Shown: positions 8,200 through 23,200 of the stretch, in pieces
Layout of the letters: every line of letters starts with the position of its first letter
Position numbering within the stretch: position 1 is the first letter of the stretch
Origin: Streptomyces sp. NBC_00178
Lineage (GTDB): Bacteria; Actinomycetota; Actinomycetes; Streptomycetales; Streptomycetaceae
Assembly: GCF_036206005.1 (NCBI RefSeq)
Contig: NZ_CP108143.1
Location: forward strand, 1,116,001-1,180,000
Direction of reading: 5' to 3'
Length of the DNA stretch: 64,000 nucleotides
Program-made: the position numbers and the translations under genes
The notes under the pieces: generated by a model
Told to the model about the DNA's origin: nothing
Database searches by the model: none
The model's input: the letters and a program-made list of their open reading frames with translations, nothing else

Positions 8200-8955
8200 T
8201 CAGGCCACGCCGGCGTTCAGGAAAATGCCGCCGTCGACCACGAGTGTCTGACCCGTGACCCAGTCGGACTGCGCGGACGTGAGGAACGCGGCGGCTCCGC
8301 CGATGTCCTCGGGCACACCGAGCCGGCCCAGCGGGTACGCGGCCGCCGCCTCCGCCTCCCGGCCCTCGTAGAGCGCCTGGGCGAACTTGGTCTTCACCAC
8401 GGCCGGGGCGATCGCGTTGACCCGTACGACCGGTGCGAACTCGTGCGCCAGCTGCAGGGTCAGGTTGACCATGGCCGCCTTGCTCATCCCGTAGGCGCCG
8501 ATGAACGGCGACGCGGAGACACCGGCGACGGAGGCGATGTTGACGATGGCGCCTCCGTTGTCCTTCTGCCAGGCCTTCCAGGTCTGCTGGGCGAAGCCGA
8601 GCGCCGAGATGACGTTCGTCTCGTAGACCTTGCGTGCGACACCGAGGTCGAGCTCGGCCATCGGCCCGAACACGGGGTTCGTACCGGCGTTGTTGACCAG
8701 GAAGTCGACCCGGCCGAACGCCTCCATGGCACGCTCGACGGCCGCCGCCTGGTGCGCCTCGTCGTGCGCCTTGCCCGCGACGCCGACCGCCCGGTCGGCG
8801 CCGAGCTTCTCGACGGCCTCCTTCAGCGCGTCCTCGCCGCGTCCGGTGATGACGACCCGGTCACCCCGGGCGACGAACGCCTCGGCGACGCCGTAGCCGA
8901 TGCCCCGGCTCGCGCCCGTGATGAGCGCGACCTTGCCACTGTCCTGCACAGTCAT
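8200..8955 (-). CDS. Short-chain dehydrogenase/reductase
   Basis: 251-aa classical SDR, NAD(P)-dependent. The cofactor motif TGASRGIG is at residues ~13-20, NNAG at about 88, the active-site Ser in NIASVAG, and the YxxxK pair in YGMSKAA (about 157-161). The C-terminal FLTSAQSDWVTGQTLVVDGG is family-typical. ATG 8955 has GGAAGGG upstream. It lies 22 nt behind the fabG-like gene, so the two form an operon. Substrate unresolved; annotations for relatives range from 3-oxoacyl-ACP reductase to sugar/steroid dehydrogenase. Confidence 0.88.
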   Translation of the reverse strand: MTVQDSGKVALITGASRGIGYGVAEAFVARGDRVVITGRGEDALKEAVEKLGADRAVGVAGKAHDEAHQAAAVERAMEAFGRVDFLVNNAGTNPVFGPMAELDLGVARKVYETNVISALGFAQQTWKAWQKDNGGAIVNIASVAGVSASPFIGAYGMSKAAMVNLTLQLAHEFAPVVRVNAIAPAVVKTKFAQALYEGREAEAAAAYPLGRLGVPEDIGGAAAFLTSAQSDWVTGQTLVVDGGIFLNAGVA

Positions 8956-8977
8956 GGTGTCCGTTGCCCTTCCGGGA

Positions 8978-9739
8978 TCAGTTGAGCGGTCCGCCGGCGA
9001 CGTACATGACCTGCCCGGACACGAAGCCCGCGGCGTCGCCCGTGAAGAACGCGATGGCGTTGGCGATGTCCTCGGGGTGCCCCACACGCTGGACGGGGAT
9101 CTGCGTGGCGGCGGCGGCCTGGAACTCCTCGAAGCCCATGCCGACCCGGGCCGCGGTCTGCGCGGTCATCTCGGTGACGATGAAGCCCGGCGCGACGGCG
9201 TTGGCCGTGACGCCGAACTTGCCGAGCTCCTTGGCGAGCGTCTTGGTGAAGCCCTGGAGACCGGCCTTGACCGCGGAGTAGTTGGCCTGGCCGCGGTTGC
9301 CCAGCGCCGACGAGGAGGACAGCGAGACGATCCGGCCGAACTTGGCCTCCACCATGTGCGCCTGGACGGCCTTCGCCATCAGGAACGCGCCTTTGAGGTG
9401 CACGTTCATCACGAGGTCCCAGTCGGACTCGCTCATCTTGAAGAGCAGGTTGTCGCGGAGCACACCCGCGTTGTTCACCAGGATCGTCGGGGCGCCGAGC
9501 TCGGCGGCCACGCGCGCGACCGCGGCCTCGACCTGCGCGCTGTCCGACACATCGCATCCGACGGCGAGGGCCTTGCCCCCGGCGTCGGTGATCTTCTCGA
9601 CCGTGTCCTTGCACGCGGCCTCGTCGAGGTCGAGTACGGCGACGGCGCGGCCCTCGGCCGCCAGGCGTACGGCGGTGGCGGCGCCGATGCCCCGCGCCGC
9701 TCCCGTCACGATGGCGACGCGCTGCTCGGTGGTGGACAT
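8978..9739 (-). CDS. fabG: 3-oxoacyl-ACP reductase-like SDR (FabG family)
   Basis: 253-aa SDR resembling FabG, which reduces 3-oxoacyl thioesters. TGAARGIG cofactor motif (~12-19), NNAG (~90), catalytic Ser in SLSSSSALG, YSAVKAG (Tyr/Lys ~155-159) and a C-terminal DAAGFVSGQVMYVAGG. A GAGGAG site precedes ATG 9739. It is the first gene of a two-gene operon with another SDR. A near-palindrome at 9797-9814 lies just upstream. The housekeeping fatty-acid synthase fabG normally sits with fabD/H/F, so this is probably a paralogue for fatty-acid or xenobiotic metabolism. Confidence 0.85.
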   Translation of the reverse strand: MSTTEQRVAIVTGAARGIGAATAVRLAAEGRAVAVLDLDEAACKDTVEKITDAGGKALAVGCDVSDSAQVEAAVARVAAELGAPTILVNNAGVLRDNLLFKMSESDWDLVMNVHLKGAFLMAKAVQAHMVEAKFGRIVSLSSSSALGNRGQANYSAVKAGLQGFTKTLAKELGKFGVTANAVAPGFIVTEMTAQTAARVGMGFEEFQAAAATQIPVQRVGHPEDIANAIAFFTGDAAGFVSGQVMYVAGGPLN

Positions 9740-9796
9740 GCTTGGTTCTCCTCGCCCTTGGATCGCGGCTCAGCGGACGTCAGGAAGTTCCCGATG

Positions 9797-9814
9797 ACTG
9801 AGCAACCGCTTAGT
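9797..9814. promoter_or_regulatory. Candidate operator upstream of fabG-SDR operon
   Basis: ACTGAGC-aacc-GCTTAGT, an 18-nt dyad with 6 of 7 arm positions matching, 58 nt upstream of the fabG-like start. Such dyads are typical TetR-family operators in front of lipid-metabolism genes in actinobacteria. No cognate regulator lies in the window. Confidence is moderate. Confidence 0.5.
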
Positions 9815-9940
9815 ACCTTCAGCAGACGAGACGCTAGAAGCCCTGGCACCCGGTGTCAACGGCACACGGGGGCACGGGCGCATGTCACACCGGACGGCGC
9901 TGCGGCCGTCCGGCTCGCCCGGGGCGGCTCCCGGCGCGGG

Positions 9941-10324
9941 TCAGCGCACCAGCAGGTCGAGCAGCCGCTCCACCTCGGCCGCCGGGTCCGTGGTCAGACC
10001 GCTGTGCACGACACCCGGCTGGACGACCGTGGAACGCGGCGCGATGAGCCAGCGGAAGCGGCGTCCGGCGTCGTCCTCGGCCGCCTGACCCGCCGCCCGG
10101 CCGCCCCCGCAGACCCCCTCCACCGCACGCAGGGCGGCCCGCACGCCGACCACGTCGGCCTTCGGGTCGAGCGCCCTGAGCTTGTCCTCGTCCAGGAGCG
10201 TCCGCGCCGCCACGAAGGACTTGGCCCGGCAGTACACCAGCACCCCCGCGTTGAAGCACTCGCCGCGCTCGACGCGCGGGACGACCCGCAGGACCGCGTA
10301 CTCGAAGACATCGCGCTGACTCAT
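9941..10324 (-). CDS. DUF3037 protein
   Basis: 127-aa protein of the DUF3037 family: FEYAVLRVVPRVERGECFNAGVLVYC near the N-terminus is the diagnostic stretch. Its ATG (10322-10324) overlaps the TGA of the upstream HipA-like gene as ATGA, so the two are translationally coupled and almost certainly work together. The C-terminal LTTDPAAEVERLLDLLVR is amphipathic. No enzyme motif is evident. DUF3037 commonly accompanies HipA-like kinases in bacterial genomes; the function is unknown to me. Confidence 0.85.
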   Translation of the reverse strand: MSQRDVFEYAVLRVVPRVERGECFNAGVLVYCRAKSFVAARTLLDEDKLRALDPKADVVGVRAALRAVEGVCGGGRAAGQAAEDDAGRRFRWLIAPRSTVVQPGVVHSGLTTDPAAEVERLLDLLVR

Positions 10325-11205
10325 CGGCCGCCGTCCTTGCTGTCTCGTCCTGCGGCCGCCTGTGCGTCGCGGTCCTTCTTCGTGGGATGCGGCCACGGGG
10401 CCGCGGGTTCGGTGAGCCAGCCCGGGGCCCGGGAGGGCTGCGCCGGGGTCGGCTCCCCCACGGTGATCCGCTCGTGGATGCCGGCGGCCCGGGCCAGCAG
10501 CGGCTCCGCGTAGGCGCGTCGCAGCAGATCCGTCATGTCGAAACCGGGCTCGCCGGCCAGCCATTCGTCGGGGACCTGCGCGATCACCTCGGTGAGCAGT
10601 CCCTCCGTGACGAGCGGCGCGAGCTCGGCGGCGGCGGCCGCGATGTCCGGGGCGAAGCCGGCCAGGACGTGGTCGGAGGCGTTGTACGGCTTGGCCGCGG
10701 AGGCCTGCGCGCCCGGCCAGTTGTGGTGCCAGATCATGGTGGCGCCGTGGTCGATGAGCCACACGTCGCCGTGCCAGACGAGCATGTTGGGGTTGCGCCA
10801 CGACCGGTCGACGTTGTTGATCAACGCGTCGAACCACACGATGCGGCCCGCCTCGACCGGGTCCACCTCGTAGGCGAGCGGGTCGAAACCCAGCGAGCCG
10901 GGGAGGTAGTCCATCCCGAGGTTGAGACCGCCACTGGCCTTGAGGAGTTCCTGGACCTCCTGGTCCGGCTCGGCGAGCCCGATGACGGGGTCGAGCTGGA
11001 TGGTCACCAGCTCGGGCACGCGCAGCCCCAGCCGCCTGCCGAGCTCCCCGCAGATGACCTCGGCGACCAGGGTCTTGCGGCCCTGGCCCGCTCCGGTGAA
11101 CTTCATGACGTACGTGCCCAGGTCGTCGGCCTCGACGATGCCGGGGAGCGAGCCGCCCTCCCGCAGGGGTGTCACGTAGCGGGTCGCGGTGACTTCTTTC
11201 AGCAT
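10321..11205 (-). CDS. HipA-like kinase family protein
   Basis: 294 aa. The catalytic section resembles HipA-type Ser/Thr kinases: FDALINNVDRSWRNPNML (about residues 125-142; catalytic Asp in NVD, Asn downstream) followed by VWLIDHGATM (metal-binding Asp). An N-terminal GxxxTYVMKF strand may hold the ATP-binding lysine. It lacks the full N-terminal half of E. coli HipA and has no HipB antitoxin beside it; instead DUF3037 is coupled by an ATGA overlap. The role is therefore probably not classical persister toxicity. ATG 11205 has GGGGAA only 3 nt upstream, and a TATAAC box just before suggests a very short leader. Confidence 0.8.
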   Translation of the reverse strand: MLKEVTATRYVTPLREGGSLPGIVEADDLGTYVMKFTGAGQGRKTLVAEVICGELGRRLGLRVPELVTIQLDPVIGLAEPDQEVQELLKASGGLNLGMDYLPGSLGFDPLAYEVDPVEAGRIVWFDALINNVDRSWRNPNMLVWHGDVWLIDHGATMIWHHNWPGAQASAAKPYNASDHVLAGFAPDIAAAAAELAPLVTEGLLTEVIAQVPDEWLAGEPGFDMTDLLRRAYAEPLLARAAGIHERITVGEPTPAQPSRAPGWLTEPAAPWPHPTKKDRDAQAAAGRDSKDGGR

Positions 11206-11216
11206 TTCCCCAGGTT

Positions 11217-11251
11217 ATACGGCGTGGTTCCCTTCATACGGCGCGGTTCCC
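11217..11251. repeat. Two 16-nt direct repeats upstream of HipA-like gene
   Basis: ATACGGCG[T/C]GGTTCCC occurs at 11217-11232 and 11236-11251, period 19, one mismatch. On the minus strand this is GGGAACC[A/G]CGCCGTAT. The proximal copy runs into TATAAC, a plausible -10 for the HipA-like/DUF3037 operon, so the repeats may bind a regulator at two helical turns' spacing. Confidence 0.5.
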
Positions 11252-11307
11252 CGAGGAGGTCGCCGGGGACCGGTGGCCTGTCCGCGGGGCGTCGTCGAGG
11301 GGCGCCC

Positions 11308-11775
11308 TCAGGCACTCAGCACCTCGAATGCCGCCTCCGCGGCGTCCTTGAGCCTGCCGATCGCCTCGCCGAGCCGCTGCTCGTACCGGCCGCGCGCCGC
11401 GGCGGCCACCGGCACCGGCAGGTCGGCCACCTCGATGATGGCGGCCTCGATCCCGGCGATCTGCGGCAGCTTCTTGTTGACCTTGGCCAGGCGCGTGAAC
11501 GCGGGGCGGAGGCGACGGATCGCGGCCACGTCGGCCGGCGTGACGCTCCGGTCCGTGCAGTCGTCGAGGATCTCCTGCAGCGCCAGGACCTGGGCCCGCG
11601 CACGGTCCGCCTTGTTGTTGTACGACGTCCTGATTCCCAGGACCGCGCTGAGGCCCACACCGAGCACGGCGGCTCCGGCAGCCACCCAACTGGCCACGCT
11701 GCCCGGGTCGGCGGACGCGGTGGCGACGACGGCAAGCGCTTCGCTGGATATGCCAATAGGAATAGCGGTACCCAT
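11308..11775 (-). CDS. Hypothetical single-pass membrane protein
   Basis: 155 aa. A hydrophobic segment at about residues 24-45 (GSVASWVAAGAAVLGVGLSA) forms one membrane span. The rest is a charged, helical region with heptad character (ALQEILDDCTDRSVTPADVAAIRRL onward). CGGAGAAC precedes ATG 11775. No recognised domain. It faces away from the HipA-like gene by about 100 nt and lies downstream of a small ORF and hairpin (11890-11988) on the same strand, which could be its leader. Function unknown. Confidence 0.65.
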   Translation of the reverse strand: MGTAIPIGISSEALAVVATASADPGSVASWVAAGAAVLGVGLSAVLGIRTSYNNKADRARAQVLALQEILDDCTDRSVTPADVAAIRRLRPAFTRLAKVNKKLPQIAGIEAAIIEVADLPVPVAAAARGRYEQRLGEAIGRLKDAAEAAFEVLSA

Positions 11776-11889
11776 TAGTCTGTTCTCCGTGTAGAGCCGG
11801 ACGTCGCCCCAACTGCCTGCAACGGAAAGGGGCGTCGCGGTTTGAGGGAAGGCCGCTCGTGCGCGCCAACGCATGAGCAGGCGCTTAGA

Positions 11890-11927
11890 ACTGTGGCCCC
11901 GAAGAACTCACTCTCCGGGGCCACAGT
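11890..11927 (-). terminator. Hairpin overlapping the end of a small ORF
   Basis: 12-bp perfect stem (11890-11901 with 11916-11927), 14-nt loop. On the minus strand the 5' arm covers the last codons of the 26-aa ORF and the loop contains its TGA stop. It could be a simple terminator, or an attenuator sensitive to ribosomes in the small ORF, for the membrane-protein gene starting at 11775. Confidence 0.6.
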
Positions 11928-11988
11928 CGTGCGTGATCGGGGCGCAATCCGCCCGGCGCACAAGTGGAACGTGGGGACGACCGTTCAT
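11908..11988 (-). CDS. 26-aa small ORF with strong ribosome-binding site
   Basis: A short peptide starting MNGRPHVPLVRRADC and ending HDCGPGE, with two cysteines (15 and 22). It is preceded by AAGGAGGTGTTG directly before ATG 11988, an almost perfect Shine-Dalgarno that would be unlikely by chance in this composition. The stop lies in the loop of a 12-bp hairpin. It could be a leader peptide controlling the membrane-protein gene 130 nt downstream, or a free-standing peptide. I do not recognise a family. It is too short for codon statistics. Confidence 0.5.
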   Translation of the reverse strand: MNGRPHVPLVRRADCAPITHDCGPGE

Positions 11989-12540
11989 CAACACCTCCTT
12001 GAGGGGATCCGCGTCGGCACCCCGCACCGCGCGCGTTCCGGTGGCGCACTTCCGCGAAGTGCTCCCGGTGCCGTCGGCGAGGTGCGCCACGCGCCGGTCA
12101 CCCGACTCTACTGGGCCCGGGCACCCGGTCAGCGACCTGGGATCCGCTCATACGGCAACGCATATGAGGGACGGTCAGCTCGCATTCGTAGACATCCGAC
12201 AGTGGCCCCGCGCGATTTTTGTGGTGGCCGGAACGCGCCTTCTGTTCGAGCCGCGCTCCCTGCCCGCCCAGGCCATCGCGCTCATCCGGGAATGCCCTGC
12301 TCAGACGTGCGGCGGGTGAGGCGGACGCGTCAGGACCGTATACGGCGGGTGTGTCGCGGATGGCGGCGGACCGAAGAGGGGGCACCGTGCGAAGTGTGAC
12401 CCGCATCACGGCGCGCGCCGGATGGGCGGCGCCACCCGTTCGTGCGACGCGTGCGCATACGGGATCTCGTAGACCGTCGGACCGGTGGAACGCCTCTTGC
12501 GAGGCCACGTACGGGACCGCCGACGGGACCACACGGCAAC
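11989..12540. other. Intergenic region, no convincing gene
   Basis: About 550 nt between the small ORF and the NRPS terminator. A 51-codon plus-strand frame (about 12171-12319) exists but has relaxed third positions and no ribosome-binding site, so I leave it uncalled. The sequence between 12119 and 12440 is slightly less GC-rich than its surroundings and may carry promoters. No tRNA, repeat or operator was recognised. Confidence 0.5.
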
Positions 12541-12575
12541 GGCTCGGCCGCCCCCGGGTACGGGGCGGCCGAGCC
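12541..12575 (-). terminator. Terminator of the NRPS operon
   Basis: Perfect 14-bp GC-rich stem (12541-12554 with 12562-12575) and a 7-nt loop, 69 nt past the NRPS stop codon on the minus strand. No U-tract. It marks the end of the mbtH-NRPS transcription unit. Confidence 0.78.
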
Positions 12576-12643
12576 GCGTGGCCTCTCGTCGCGCTGTCCG
12601 GTCCGGGGCCCCGGTCTGCCGGTGCCGTTCCCCGGGACAGCCC

Positions 12644-20205
<7,562 letters not shown>

Positions 20206-20209
<4 letters not shown>

Positions 20210-23200
20210 GTGCGTCCACCCCAATTGTTCTGCAGTCGGTCGAGCTGGGCCTGGTCGAGCGAGACCAGGGGAAGGTCGGACGGCGTCCAGCCGCCCGCGT
20301 CGGGTCGTTCCGCGTGTCCGGCGAGAGCGCGCAGGGCGTCGTTGAAGGCGCCGGAGAGCGCGTCCAGGTCCTCCTCCTTGAGCAGGTCGCAGGGCCAGGT
20401 CCACCGGGTCACCAGGCACGGGCCGCCCGGCAGGTCCTCGGTGTGCGCGTTGATGTCGAGGACGTGGTGCACGGGCATGTCCGGGTTCTGGCTGCGCGGC
20501 CCGCCGCCGTTCAGCAGGACCTCCCAGTCGGTGCCGGCGGTCTCTTCGCCGTCCTCCGGGCCCTGGGGGGCGACGTACCGGCCGAGGTAGTTGAAGCCGA
20601 TCTGGGGGCCCGGTGCCGCGGCCAGCCGGGAGGCCGTGCCGGGGTTGAGGTGGCGCAGCATGCCGTAGCCCACCCCGTGGTCGGGGACGGTACGGAGCTG
20701 CTCCTTGACGCGTTTGAGGGCGCGTTCCACCAGAGCCGCGTCGAAGTGCCCGGGACGGCGGGTGTCCACGGGCCCCGGGTCGAGCCGGACCGGGTAGAGG
20801 CTGGTGAACCAGCCGACCGTGCGGGACAGGTCGACGTGGTCGGCGATCTGTTCACGGCCGTGGCCCTCCAGGTCGAGGAGGACCCCGCCGTCGCCCGTTC
20901 CCTGCCCGCCGGGTCCGGCGCCCCGGTTCGCCCGCCAGTTGCGGACGGCGAGGGCGAGGGCGGTGAGCAGGACGTCGTCCACGCCGGCGTGGAAGGCGGC
21001 GGGGACGGTGGTGAGCAGGGGTTTCGTCCAGGTGGCGGGGAGGCGGGTGGTCAGGGTGCGCGTGCGGTCCGCGGTGTCCAGATGCGGGTCGAGCGGCCGG
21101 TAGCCCAGCTGCGGGTCGGGGGTGCTCAGCGCCGCCTCCCACAACGGGAGTTCCGCCTCGCGCGCGGCATCGGTCGCCTGGGAGGTGAGGAGGTGCGCCC
21201 ATTGCCGGTAGGAGGTGGTGACGGCGGGCAGCGCCGCCGCGGTGCCGGCGGGGCCGGTGACGGCCTGCCAGGCGGTGGCGAGGTCGGAGGCCAGGATGCG
21301 CCAGGAGACCGCGTCGATCGCGAGGTGGTGCACGACGAGCAGGAGCCGCCCGCGCGCGTGCGGTCCGGCGTCGCACCAGACGGCCTCGACCACCTCGCCG
21401 TGTGCGGGCCGCAGCCGTCCGCGCGCCGCCTCCCCCGCCTCGGTGACGGCGGCCCGGACCGCGTCGGCGTCGAGGCCCGTGACGTCGAGACGGGTGAAAC
21501 GCCCGGGGGCGGACACGGCGCCGGACGGCAGGGCTTCGAGGACGGGCGGGCCACCCGCCCGGCGGGTGACCTTGAGGCGGAGCATGTCGTGGTGGTCGAT
21601 GAGCACTTGGAGGGTGGCGACGAGAGAGGCCTCGTCGGCGCCCGCGGGTGTGCGCAGCACCCCGGACTGGTTGTATCCGTCGGCGGCCCCGGGCCGTTCC
21701 AGGAGCCAGGCCACGATCGGTGTCGGCGGCATCTCGCCGGTTCCCCGGCCGGCCGGCACGCCGGTGTCCTGCCCGAGTCCGGTGGCGGCGGCCGCGACGG
21801 CCTCGGGCGTCCGGTGGACGAAGACGTCCCGGGGGGTGATGCCGAGCCCGGCCGCGCGGACCCGGCTGACGAGCTGGATGGAGATGATGCTGTCCCCGCC
21901 GAGTGCGAAGAAGTCGTCGTCGGTGCGGACGGACGGGACGCGCAGGACGGACGCGAACACGTCGCACAGGACGCGTTCCCGTTCGGTGCGCGGCTGCCCG
22001 CCCGGACGGACGGCCGAGGGCCGTACCGGGGCGGGGAGGGCGCTCCGGTCGGTCTTGCCGTTGGGCGTCAGCGGCAGCGCGTCCAGGGTGACGAAGAGGG
22101 CGGGCACCATGTACGGCGGGAGGATCCCCGCCAGCCGCGCGCGCAGTTCGCCGTCCGAGGGAGCGTCGTGGCCGCCTCGCCGGTCGGGGACGGTCCAGGC
22201 GACCAGTCGCCGTTCCCCGGGCCGGTCCTCGACGACGGCGGCACAGGCGGCGGTGATGCCGTCGAGCGCGGTGAGGGCGGCCTCGATCTCGCCGGGTTCG
22301 ATGCGGAAGCCGTTCAGCTTGACCTGGTCGTCGGCGCGGGAGACGTAGGTGAGCAGACCGTCGGCGCCCCGCCGGACGAGGTCGCCCGTACGGTACATGC
22401 GGCTTCCGGAGGGGCCGTACGGATCGGCGACGAACCGGGCGGCGGTCAGGTCCGGGCGGCCCAGGTAGCCGCGCGCGAGTCCGTCGCCCGCGACGTACAG
22501 CTCTCCGGTGACGCCCGGTGGCACCGGCTGGAGCGCGGCGTCGAGCACGCGGGCGTGGGTGTTGTCGACGGGACGGCCGAGCGGCACTGTTCCCTCCCCC
22601 GCCGCGCCGCCCGTCCGGCGGTGGCGGTGAGCCGTGGCGTCGATGGTCGTCTCCGTGGGGCCGTAGAGGTTGTGCACCTCCGCCCCCCACGCCTCCCCGG
22701 CCCGCTCGGCCAGGGACCCCGGCAGAGGCTCCCCGCCGCACAGGACGGCCCGCAGGGTCGCGGGGGCCTCGTCGGGGCCGGTCTCGGTGAGGACGACCGC
22801 CAGGTGGGAAGGGACGAACTGGGCGAGGGTCACGCCGGTGTCGCGCATCCGGGCCAGCAGCCCGGCGGGGTCGTGGTTCAGGGCGGGCGGCACGGGGCAG
22901 GTGCTGCCGCCGTGCAGGAGCGGCAGCCAGGTCTCCCACACCGAGGCGTCGAAGCTCGGCGAGGTGCGGGCGAGGACCCTGTCGTCGTCGGTGAGCCCGA
23001 GGTGGCCCGCCATCCACGCCATGTGGTTGGTCAGGGAGGCGTGGGTGACGACGACGCCCTTGGGACGGCCGGTGGAGCCCGAGGTGTAGATGACGTACGC
23101 CGCGTCGAGCGGGTGCGGTGGGGTTGCGGGGGGCGCCGTGTGCCCGGTGGACCAGGAGGCGCGGTCGTCGAGCGCGAGGCAGGCCACGGACGGGCCGTAG

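Noticed and set aside
12171..12319. Possible 51-codon plus-strand gene
   Set aside because: Third-position GC is lower than in true genes here, no Shine-Dalgarno, and no family recognised.
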